This document shows positions 55,820-63,091 of a DNA stretch of 64,000 nucleotides, in pieces; within the stretch, counting starts at the first letter, position 1, and every line of letters begins with the position of its first letter. Under the pieces are notes generated by a model. The model did no database searches, had not been told where the DNA came from, and saw nothing but the letters and a program-made list of their open reading frames with translations. The stretch comes from JABFSS01 sp964497975. Its GTDB lineage: Bacteria > Patescibacteriota > Gracilibacteria > Peribacterales > Peribacteraceae. Location: contig CAZCFO010000001.1 of NCBI GenBank assembly GCA_964497975.1, positions 310,001 through 374,000 on the forward strand, in the 5' to 3' direction. The position numbers and the translations under genes were made by a program.

Positions 55820-56724
55820 TTCCCGCCGCCACTCCGCCGGCATCGCTCTGGACCAGAGTGCGTCTCCCTGTGGCGCTCATCGCCTTCGCGGGCGGCTGCG
55901 CCATGCTGTCGTACTCGATGATTCTGCTCGAGGGTCATTACCGCGAGCTGCGGGACGTGCGCGAAAGCACGCTCCCCCTCGCCGCGCAGATCCCGCCCCT
56001 GGAGCGCCGGGCCGCCCTGCTCTCGCGGCAGACGGAACTGAGCGAACTGGAGGCCGGCGTCCGTGCCGAATCGGCGGAGGAGAAGCTCCGCGTGTACGTG
56101 CTCCCCAAGGGCGACGACCTGCGGCGCCTGCTCCCCTTCCTGGAATCCGCGCGCACGCTCCTGGAGCGGCGCCGGCTGCTCTCGTCCATGTCCCCCATGC
56201 AGATCGGCGAACCGGAGGACGTGGTACTGCCCGGCCAGGGCCCCGAGCCGCTGCAGGCCAGGACAATCTCGTTCTCCATGGTCATCCGTCCCGAAGGCCG
56301 CGCGCAGTTCATGACCATCCTCGAGCTCTCCGGAATGATCACGGTGGGCGACGCCCTCTCGCCGGAAAATCTGCGCGATATCTTCGCGCTGACCGAAGGA
56401 CAGAACTTCGCGAGCATCGTCCCCATCGAACAGTTCCTGGCGGTCGATCTGCTGTCGTACCTGCAGGAGCCCCGCCTCCACGATGAGCGGCTTGCCCAGG
56501 CGCTCGGATCCCGCCCGATGATCGACGGCGTCCGCAGCATCCTGCAATCGTCCCGCCTGCCGCAGGTGCGCGACTACCTTCTGGGCGACCTCGGCCGCAC
56601 GATCGTGGCGCAGAAATTCTGGCCCGTGCAGTTCATCACCATTGAGCGCGAAAGCCTGTCCGAAACGACCGGCGGCTGGGAGACGCTCGACCTGACGCTG
56701 AAGGCATATTCGAGAGCTGACTAG
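55816..56724 (+). CDS. PilO-like membrane protein, partner of the previous gene
   Basis: 302 residues: membrane helix near 18-40 (VALIAFAGGCAMLSYSMILL), coiled coil (LPLAAQIPPLERRAALLSRQ), then an alpha/beta domain (FSMVIRPEGRAQFMTILELS) and a helical C-terminal part. It probably forms a heterodimer with the preceding product, as PilN and PilO do. Target system not shown here. Confidence 0.55.
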   Translation: MIPAATPPASLWTRVRLPVALIAFAGGCAMLSYSMILLEGHYRELRDVRESTLPLAAQIPPLERRAALLSRQTELSELEAGVRAESAEEKLRVYVLPKGDDLRRLLPFLESARTLLERRRLLSSMSPMQIGEPEDVVLPGQGPEPLQARTISFSMVIRPEGRAQFMTILELSGMITVGDALSPENLRDIFALTEGQNFASIVPIEQFLAVDLLSYLQEPRLHDERLAQALGSRPMIDGVRSILQSSRLPQVRDYLLGDLGRTIVAQKFWPVQFITIERESLSETTGGWETLDLTLKAYSRAD

Positions 56725-56808
56725 AGGAAACAGAGGCCACAGACGCCGCAGATGAAACAGACGATTCCTCTGCCCCGTCTGTGCCGTCTGCCGCCTCTGT
56801 TTCCTTTC
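56723..56808. repeat. Word-array palindrome, 9-base words
   Basis: Left arm AGAGGAAAC, AGAGGCCAC, AGACGCCGC, AGATGAAAC, AGACG; right arm CCTCTGCCC, CGTCTGTGC, CGTCTGCCG, CCTCTGTTT. ACAGAGG family. It begins at the stop of the PilO-like gene and ends about 50 bases before infC. Confidence 0.85.
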
Positions 56809-56855
56809 GCTCTGCCTTGCCTTTCCAGCCGCAAATCCCCTAGCATTCAACTCCC

Positions 56856-57401
56856 ATGCGCCAACGCCACAAGTTCCAGCGTCCCGTCAAACAAGCCGAG
56901 CGCCGCCCGAGGATCAACGAACAGATTCTCGTGCCCGAAGTGATGCTCGTCGCCGATGACGGCGTCACGCGGACGCTCAGCACCAGGGCGGCGATTGAGG
57001 AAGCCCGCGCGCTGGGGATGGATTTGATCGAGGTCTCGCCCAAGGCGCAGCCGCCGGTGGTGAAGATCGGGGAATTCGGTCACTATCTGTACCAGCTCCA
57101 GAAGAAGGAGCGGAAGCAGCGCGTGCACAGCAAGCAGGTGGAAGTGAAGATGCTGCGGCTGGGCTACCGGACGGAGAAGCACGACATCGACCGCCTGGTG
57201 AACCGCGCGCGCGAGTTCTTCACGGAGCGGCACCTGGTGAAGTTCGGCATGCGCCTCCGCGGACGCGAACTCGCCAACAAGGAGTACGGTATCAACAAGC
57301 TCAAAGCCATCATCACCTCCCTGGCCGACGTGTCGGAAGTGGAGCAGGAGGTGAAGCGGCAGGGGGATCAGTTTACGATCATCCTGCGACCGAAACGCTG
57401 A
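56856..57401 (+). CDS. infC: Translation initiation factor IF-3
   Basis: 181 residues with the conserved N-terminal RINEQILVPEVMLVADDG and C-terminal LRLGYRTEKHDIDRLVNRAR and MRLRGRELAN regions. The start here is ATG, not the rare AUU of E. coli infC. TAGCAT lies 9 bases before it, so the transcript may be leaderless. It heads the infC-rpmI-rplT group, although a word array separates it from rpmI. Confidence 0.96.
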   Translation: MRQRHKFQRPVKQAERRPRINEQILVPEVMLVADDGVTRTLSTRAAIEEARALGMDLIEVSPKAQPPVVKIGEFGHYLYQLQKKERKQRVHSKQVEVKMLRLGYRTEKHDIDRLVNRAREFFTERHLVKFGMRLRGRELANKEYGINKLKAIITSLADVSEVEQEVKRQGDQFTIILRPKR

Positions 57402-57481
57402 AGAAAACGAGGCAAACGACGGAAACGAAGCAAACGAGGGTCCTCGATTGCCTTGTTTGCTTCGTTTCCGTCGTTTCCCTC
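57402..57481. repeat. Word-array palindrome, 9-base words
   Basis: Left arm AAAACGAGGC, AAACGACGG, AAACGAAGC, AAACGAGGG; right arm CCTTGTTTG, CTTCGTTTC, CGTCGTTTC, CCTC. It begins one base after the infC stop and is near-perfectly complementary. It may act as terminator or processing site between infC and rpmI. Confidence 0.85.
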
Positions 57482-57521
57482 TCTTGCGCTTATCACAAAT
57501 TCCATTAAACTCCGGTTCTCC

Positions 57522-57716
57522 ATGCCAAAGATGAAGTCCCACAGCGGCACCAAGAAGCGCGTCCGGAAGACGGGCAGCGGAGCCTATGCGTTCAAGCGCC
57601 GCGGCCGCAGCCACCTTCTCCAGCAGAAGAGCCGCCGCCAGAAGCGCCTCAACCGCACCGTCATGGCGCATCCGACCAACACGGATGCTCTTCGTGTTCT
57701 CGTCCCCTACCTCTAA
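57522..57716 (+). CDS. rpmI: 50S ribosomal protein L35
   Basis: 64 residues, PKMKSHSGTKKRVRKTGSG and the basic middle typical of bL35. The ATG at 57522 was chosen over an upstream in-frame start lying in the word array. TAAACT lies 10 bases upstream. rplT follows 3 bases later. Confidence 0.95.
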   Translation: MPKMKSHSGTKKRVRKTGSGAYAFKRRGRSHLLQQKSRRQKRLNRTVMAHPTNTDALRVLVPYL

Positions 57717-57719
57717 ACC

Positions 57720-58082
57720 ATGCGCGTTAAACGAGGCATCGTCCGGCACCGTCGTCACAAGAAGATCCGCGCTCTCGCGAAGGGGTACCGCAGCATGCGG
57801 CACTCCACGTTCGTGAAGGCCAACGAAGCGGTGATCCGCGCCGGCACCAACGCGTACGTCTCCCGCCGCCTCAAGAAGCGCGATTTCCGCGCGCTCTGGA
57901 TCACGCGCCTCTCGGCTGCATTGAAGATGAAGGGCATCCGCTACTCGGTGTTCATCGATGCGATGACGAAGAAGAAGATCGGCCTCAACCGCAAGTCGCT
58001 CAGCGAGATCGCCATCCATCACCCGGCGGTCTTCGACAAGGTCGTCGAAGCGGTCGGCGCGAAGCCGGGGGTGAAGGCCTGA
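57720..58082 (+). CDS. rplT: 50S ribosomal protein L20
   Basis: 120 residues with the bL20 pattern MRVKRGIVRHRRHKKIRALA, FVKANEAVIRAGTNAYVSRR and AALKMKGIRYSVFI. It assembles early on 23S rRNA. It follows rpmI by 3 bases, the usual order. Confidence 0.97.
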   Translation: MRVKRGIVRHRRHKKIRALAKGYRSMRHSTFVKANEAVIRAGTNAYVSRRLKKRDFRALWITRLSAALKMKGIRYSVFIDAMTKKKIGLNRKSLSEIAIHHPAVFDKVVEAVGAKPGVKA

Positions 58083-58111
58083 CAATCGAGGATCCAAGCG
58101 GACTGCGAATT

Positions 58112-58182
58112 AGTCGTATTCTGTATTTCGTATACTGTATTAAGCGCTTTGCATAATACGTACTACGTAATACCTGATACGT
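58112..58182. repeat. Word-array palindrome, 7-base words
   Basis: Left arm CGTATTC, TGTATTT, CGTATAC, TGTATTA; right arm CATAATA, CGTACTA, CGTAATA, CCTGATA. GTATTAC family. Between the convergent ends of rplT and the membrane-protein gene. Confidence 0.85.
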
Positions 58183-58194
58183 TGATCTTGGTTT

Positions 58195-59133
58195 TTACTC
58201 TATGTCCGGCACCACTTCCTGCACCCTCCCCGCCGCCTTCCGGAGCTTGCCGTAGAACGCGACGAGCGAGAGCGTGAAGAGCAGTCCCGCGGACGCATAC
58301 AGGACGTCATTGATCACGGTGCCGATGATTTCCCATTCGGGCAGCACGGCTTTTCCGATCGCGTCCGCCGTGCCGGAAAGAACGGAGACGGGCACGAAGA
58401 TGCTGACGGCCAGGACGGCCAGGACCCAGAGCGTCTTCCAGAACTTGCCGCGCACGGCCTCGCGGCTGCGGCGCAGCGCATCGCGGTAGCGGAGATTTTC
58501 GGACACGACGATCACGCCGAAGAAGGCCGTCCGGATCTGGTAGATCCCCGCCGGAATGAGGAGCGGAATGGCGATGAGCGCGGGCCAGCACCGGATGAGG
58601 AACGGGGGAACGGCTGCGGCAAGCGCCGCGTGGGAACCGGTGGACGTGAAGACGGCGATCGCGGAGAGGACGGGCGAAAACGTCGCGCGGCACTCCGGCA
58701 GCGCCGTCACGGCGAATATCCCCGGGATCAGCGCCAGGAGGGCCCACTCGATCGTGACGATGGAGCGCAGCAGCGACGTGAAGAAGAGCGGGAAAATGAG
58801 CGCGGAGGCCTCGCGGCGGACCGAGCGGAACGACGTGCGCGAGCGGCCCGCGCGGTTGATGACCATGCGGCGGCCCACCAGCAGGACGCAGGCGAGTCCC
58901 CAGAAGGTCGTGACGATGAAGAGCAATGACGCCAGGCCGTAGCCGACGGAGCCGATCTGCCGGATGGACTCGACGTCGCTCTGCGGCCAGTACAGCGTGA
59001 GCGCGTCGAACGCGACCAGCGGCGCGATCATCAGCCACAGAAGCACGTGGAGCAGCGCCGGCTGGCTGCGGAGGAACGCCCAGGCTTCGCGCAGCAGACG
59101 GAAGGGATTCGTTGATGTGGAGCTTTTGGCCAT
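58195..59133 (-). CDS. Polytopic membrane protein, unknown
   Basis: 312 residues and six or so helices (LLHVLLWLMIAPLVAFDALT; ALLALIPGIFAVTALPECRA). No family motif that I recognise. The ATG at 59133 was chosen because TACAAT lies 9 bases upstream; the longer frame runs through a REP unit. No functional link to its neighbours is evident. Confidence 0.65.
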   Translation of the reverse strand: MAKSSTSTNPFRLLREAWAFLRSQPALLHVLLWLMIAPLVAFDALTLYWPQSDVESIRQIGSVGYGLASLLFIVTTFWGLACVLLVGRRMVINRAGRSRTSFRSVRREASALIFPLFFTSLLRSIVTIEWALLALIPGIFAVTALPECRATFSPVLSAIAVFTSTGSHAALAAAVPPFLIRCWPALIAIPLLIPAGIYQIRTAFFGVIVVSENLRYRDALRRSREAVRGKFWKTLWVLAVLAVSIFVPVSVLSGTADAIGKAVLPEWEIIGTVINDVLYASAGLLFTLSLVAFYGKLRKAAGRVQEVVPDIE

Positions 59134-59175
59134 GGAAAGCTGATTGTACCAGCATATCCCCTTCAGGAAAGGGCG

Positions 59176-59287
59176 TCTCCGGGTGTCATGGTGAGGTGCG
59201 AGCCGCAGCAGCGACGAGCCTCGAACCATGACTGTCTCGCATGGCTCGAGGCCCCGGTTTCGAATTCCGGGGCACCTCGCCATGACA
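59176..59287. repeat. REP-like inverted pair
   Basis: GTGTCATGGTGAGGTGC..CGAACCATGAC followed by a GGCCCCGG..CCGGGGC hairpin and GCACCTCGCCATGACAC, the complement of the first end. The second vocabulary class (TCATGGTGAG) as in the 34143 unit. Confidence 0.75.
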
Positions 59288-59306
59288 CTGTTGGATTGTT
59301 CTTTCT

Positions 59307-60272
59307 TTATGCCTTCCTCTTGACCCGGATGAACCCCGAGCAGTCCACCGTGCTGAGCTTCTTCTCCTCCTTGCTAAGCAGATCGAGCAGCAGGTTGATG
59401 CCGATGGCGTCCGACGCCATGTGGCTGCACTGGATCATGTTGATGTGGTGCTTCTTGCCCTCCTCCACTTCCTTCTCCGTGAAGTGCATCGCGAGGATGG
59501 TGCCGACGCCGGCGTGCGACTGCTTCTCGATGAAGTCCTCGGGGCCGTTGGTGCCGCCGGTGAATTCCGTCGCGACGACCTTGCCCGGGCGCGAGTTGTC
59601 GCCGCCGTTCACGATGATCGTCGGGTTGCCCTTCCTGGCGTACCACGCGTATTCCTCGATCTCATGCGTCGCGTTGACGATCTCCTTGAGCGTGTCGAAC
59701 GGCTTCTTGCAGATGGTCTTCTCCATGTAGCGCCAGACGAGGTTGTCGGTGATCGTATGGCAGCAGAACGCCGGGATGCCGAGCAGTTCCGCGGCGCGTT
59801 CGGTGCGGAACAGGTTATCGGCATGGATCGCGCGCCAGATGCGGTCCATACGGGGCCGCAGGAGGCCTTCGCTGTGGTTTACGGGCACGCCGGCCTGGGC
59901 GTAGACGTCCACCTGGACGGGCATGACCTTGTCGAGATCGGCGAGCGCGCGGCCTTCGGGGTGGTGGATGAGCACGGCGTCGATCCTCTCCCCTTTCTCA
60001 CGCAGGCGGTCCGCCAGGAGCATTTCCTGCACTTCGCCGTCGATGCAGACCATCAGACGCTGAACGTCCTCCTCGCCCGTGCCGTTGATGATGCGGGAAT
60101 CGTGGTAGGGGTTCCACGTGCGCTGCTCGTCGAACCATTCCTTCTCCTTTCCTTCGAGCTTGGCGCTGCGTTCTTTGATTTTTTTGAACATTTTATCGAG
60201 GTATTTTTTACCGCGGGGATCCGCGTCGATGCCGTGCTGCACGGCGCGCTGGAAGAGTTTTTGGAGCTTCAT
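59307..60272 (-). CDS. NIF3/DUF34-like protein
   Basis: 321 residues. Typical stretches are NPYHDSRIINGTGEEDVQRL, LIHHPEGRALADL with metal-binding His, FCCHTITDN and GTILAMHFTEKE. The group resembles GTP cyclohydrolase-like NIF3 proteins; biochemical role is not settled. The N-terminal helix (KLFQRAVQHGIDADPRG) matches the longer clostridial/thermotogal form as I remember it. No clear -10 box at leaderless distance. Confidence 0.75.
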   Translation of the reverse strand: MKLQKLFQRAVQHGIDADPRGKKYLDKMFKKIKERSAKLEGKEKEWFDEQRTWNPYHDSRIINGTGEEDVQRLMVCIDGEVQEMLLADRLREKGERIDAVLIHHPEGRALADLDKVMPVQVDVYAQAGVPVNHSEGLLRPRMDRIWRAIHADNLFRTERAAELLGIPAFCCHTITDNLVWRYMEKTICKKPFDTLKEIVNATHEIEEYAWYARKGNPTIIVNGGDNSRPGKVVATEFTGGTNGPEDFIEKQSHAGVGTILAMHFTEKEVEEGKKHHINMIQCSHMASDAIGINLLLDLLSKEEKKLSTVDCSGFIRVKRKA

Positions 60273-60371
60273 AAGAGGTGAGGGAAACGAGAAATAATGC
60301 TCGGAAGCAATAGTAGAACACCCGGTGACTCCAATACTAGGCCTGACCGTAAGCAGACGCCTGCCAAAAAA

Positions 60372-60409
60372 CCCTGTTACCCGTTCTTCTGTTATTCCTG
60401 CACCCGTTC
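60372..60409. repeat. Single-arm word array, 8-base words
   Basis: CTGTTACC, CGTTCTTC, TGTTATTC, CTGCACCC, GTTC. Resembles the 8-base family of 18951. A complementary arm is not clear. It abuts the gmd stop codon. Confidence 0.5.
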
Positions 60410-61448
60410 AGAGTGAAACACCCATCTCCTTGCAATCCGCTTCCATCATGATCTTCGCCAGCTGCTCCACCGACGTTTTCGGCTCCCACCCGAGCAGCTT
60501 TTTCGCCTTGGACGCGTCGCCCTGGAGGTAATCGACCTCGGCCGGCCGGTAGAAATGCGGATCGGACTGCACGATGATTTTCCCGCTCTTTTTGTCGACG
60601 TATTTCTCGTCCTTGCCGCTGCCGCTCCGTTCGTACGCGATGCCGGCGATCGACAGGCAGATTTCAAGGAATTCGCGGACGGAAGCGGTTTTCCCGGTCG
60701 CCAGGACGAAATCCTCCGGCGTGGGGTGCTGCAGCATCATCCACATGCCTTCGACGAATTCGGGCGTGTATCCCCAGTCGCGCCGGGCCTCGAAGTTGCC
60801 GATGTGCAGGCACTTCTGTTTGCCGGCGAGGATCCTCGCGAGACTCAGGGTGATCTTGCGCGTGACGAAGTTCTCGCCGCGGCGGGGGGACTCGTGGTTG
60901 AACAGGATGCCGTTCACCGCGTACATGCCGTAACTCTCGCGGTAGTTGCGGGTGAGATAGAACGCGTAGGCCTTGGCGCACGCGTACGGACTGCGGGGAT
61001 AGAACGGCGTGTCCTCTGTCTGGATCTTCTCGCGGACTTTGCCGTACAGCTCGCTGCTGCTCGCCTGGTAGAAGCGCGTCGTGCGCTTGCTCGTGCGGAT
61101 GGCTTCGAGGAGACGCGCCGTGCCCAGACCCGTGACGTCGCCGGTGTACTCGGGGATGTCGAAGCTGATGCCCACGTGCGACTGCGCGGCGAGATTGTAG
61201 ATTTCATCGGGCTGCGATGTTTCGAGCACGCGCATGAGCGAGCTGGAATCGCCGAGGTCGCCGTAGTGCAGGGAGATGGGCAGATCGGGCGCATCGGTGT
61301 CGCTGAAGAGCTGATCGATGCGGCTGCGGTTGAACGTGGAGGACCGGCGGACCAGGCCATGCACCTCGTATCCCTTTTTGAGGAGGAATTCGGCGAGGTA
61401 GGAGCCGTCCTGACCCGTTATGCCCGTGATGAGCGCACGCTTCGGCAT
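60408..61448 (-). CDS. gmd: GDP-mannose 4,6-dehydratase
   Basis: First step of GDP-fucose/GDP-rhamnose synthesis. 346 residues: ALITGITGQDGSYLAEFLL, GLVRRSSTFN, AAQSHVGISFD, ASSSELYGKV, PYACAKAYAF (Tyr-x3-Lys) and NHESPRRGENFVTRKI. Full length. TATACT lies 8 bases before the ATG. No fucose synthase or rhamnose reductase is in the window. Confidence 0.95.
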   Translation of the reverse strand: MPKRALITGITGQDGSYLAEFLLKKGYEVHGLVRRSSTFNRSRIDQLFSDTDAPDLPISLHYGDLGDSSSLMRVLETSQPDEIYNLAAQSHVGISFDIPEYTGDVTGLGTARLLEAIRTSKRTTRFYQASSSELYGKVREKIQTEDTPFYPRSPYACAKAYAFYLTRNYRESYGMYAVNGILFNHESPRRGENFVTRKITLSLARILAGKQKCLHIGNFEARRDWGYTPEFVEGMWMMLQHPTPEDFVLATGKTASVREFLEICLSIAGIAYERSGSGKDEKYVDKKSGKIIVQSDPHFYRPAEVDYLQGDASKAKKLLGWEPKTSVEQLAKIMMEADCKEMGVSL

Positions 61449-61466
61449 GGACGGGAAGTATAGCGT

Positions 61467-63029
61467 TTAGCGCCGGAAAAGCACGATATAGGGCTCTCCA
61501 CGGTTATCAAGCAGGGGTATGAACGATTTGGCGCATTCGGGTGCTGTTTCGGAAAAGGGAACGGCGAGGCGGGTCGCCGTGAGCCGTTCGCGGAACGACG
61601 GGTGCAGAAGAATGAGAGGCGTTTCCTGGAATTGCGCCGCGGCCATCTGCGCGAATTCCTCCATGTGCTCCGTGAGATCGAGACGATACGTGGTGAAGGC
61701 CGCGCTGTACGTGGTGTGGAGCGAGTACGCCCAGAGATCCTCGGTGTCCGCGCCGAATGCCAGATAGCGGTCGTAGCCGCAGGCATCCATCAGGCGATCG
61801 AACTGCGCGGCCGCCTGCCGGTGTGCGGCTTCCGTCTCGCCGTGCCAGAACGGATCGGTCCAGATGCCCCGGCGCAGCGGCTGGAAGAGCAGCCCCGCGC
61901 TGACGAGGACCGTGATGAGCAGGATCAGCGGCTGCGACCACGACTGCCAGCCGTCCTCGCGGTCGCCCAGCGTCCACGCGAAACACAGGCCTGCGTAGAG
62001 CGGCAGCGCGAAGATGAAGTGATGCGGGTAGTACTGGCCGCCGAGACCCACGATGAATGACGCGACCACGGCGAGAACGATGCCGCAGGCCGCCGTCTTC
62101 CAGACGGGAACCGACCGGCGCGCAGCGGCGTCCCACGCGACGGCGGCGGCGATCAACAGAAGCGCGACGCAGAGGAACGGCGAGAACTGCCACAGATCGA
62201 GGACGAGGCGGTCGACCCGCAGCGCGCGCGACCACGGCGACCCCCGCATGTCGACGTGCGAGAACAGCATGTGAGGCAGGTAGACCTTCAGATACGCGCC
62301 GAGCCACCCGAAAACGGCCAGCAGCAGCACTCCCAGTGCTCCGGCGATGCCGGAGGGGATGAGGACGTCCGGGACAACCTGACGCCGGTTGTGCAGGAAG
62401 AGAAGCGACGTCGCGAGGATGACCGGGAGCAGAGGTTCCTTCATCGCGCCGGCGGCGAAGAGCAGGACGCCCAAGGCGAGCATCCGCGGAATGCGCGCCC
62501 ACCGGGCCTGATCAATCAACAGAAGAAGGTAGAGCACCCCCGCAATGCCCCCAAGCGATTCGGTCTGGATGTATCCTGCCTGGACCGCCGCATACCTGCC
62601 GATGGCGAGCCCGAGCAGGATGCCCGCTGCGATCGGAAAGAACCGCTGGGATGCGGGGAGCCCGCGGGAGTTGCGGGCAAAGAACACCGCGAATGCCGCC
62701 GGAAGACAGGCGAGCATGATGACCTGGACCGCCGCCGCGATGGTCTGGGTGCCGGTGACAAGCAGCGACAGCGCCGTCAGCAGGAAGATGAGCGGCGGTT
62801 TGTTCTCGAAGAGTTCCGCATACGGGTTGATGCCGTTGAGAACCGCCCTGCCCGCCGCGAAATAGATCTTGGCATCCGGCTCCAGCTGCGCGGCCATCTG
62901 GATGGAGAGCTCGGCGGCAAAATCGTGCACCCCCTTCAGAAGACCCAGAAGCGCGACGGTGCCCACCGCCGCGAGAACGGGATGCAGGCGGATCCACTGG
63001 AATAGACGCCCGGGAGACGGGAAGGACAT
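61467..63029 (-). CDS. GT-C type membrane glycosyltransferase-like protein
   Basis: 520 residues with about ten helices. The first large loop has EPDAKIYFAAGRAVL and later FENKPPLIFLL, the acidic motif and PP signature of GT39/GT87-type enzymes that use polyprenyl-linked donors. A soluble C-terminal tail (about 400-520) ends YIVLFRR. TACGCT ends 7 bases before the ATG. It is divergent from the dehydrogenase gene at 63092. Confidence 0.75.
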   Translation of the reverse strand: MSFPSPGRLFQWIRLHPVLAAVGTVALLGLLKGVHDFAAELSIQMAAQLEPDAKIYFAAGRAVLNGINPYAELFENKPPLIFLLTALSLLVTGTQTIAAAVQVIMLACLPAAFAVFFARNSRGLPASQRFFPIAAGILLGLAIGRYAAVQAGYIQTESLGGIAGVLYLLLLIDQARWARIPRMLALGVLLFAAGAMKEPLLPVILATSLLFLHNRRQVVPDVLIPSGIAGALGVLLLAVFGWLGAYLKVYLPHMLFSHVDMRGSPWSRALRVDRLVLDLWQFSPFLCVALLLIAAAVAWDAAARRSVPVWKTAACGIVLAVVASFIVGLGGQYYPHHFIFALPLYAGLCFAWTLGDREDGWQSWSQPLILLITVLVSAGLLFQPLRRGIWTDPFWHGETEAAHRQAAAQFDRLMDACGYDRYLAFGADTEDLWAYSLHTTYSAAFTTYRLDLTEHMEEFAQMAAAQFQETPLILLHPSFRERLTATRLAVPFSETAPECAKSFIPLLDNRGEPYIVLFRR

Positions 63030-63091
63030 GGAGGAAAGCGTACCAGAGACCCGGGGAAACCGGATCTTTTTTCTGATACGCTGGCGGTGCA

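Noticed and set aside
7159..57481. Word arrays as ordinary terminators only
   Set aside because: Many could terminate transcription, but lack a consistent T tract, occur inside genes and upstream of starts, and have a word periodicity that termination does not need.
3859..58182. Word arrays as CRISPR arrays
   Set aside because: Units are 7-9 bases without spacers, arms are inverted and words are inexact. No cas genes are present.
60280..60350. A left arm for the 8-base word array at 60372
   Set aside because: Some 8-base similarity (AGAAATAA, AGCAATAG, TAGAACAC) is visible, but pairing is too poor to assign.
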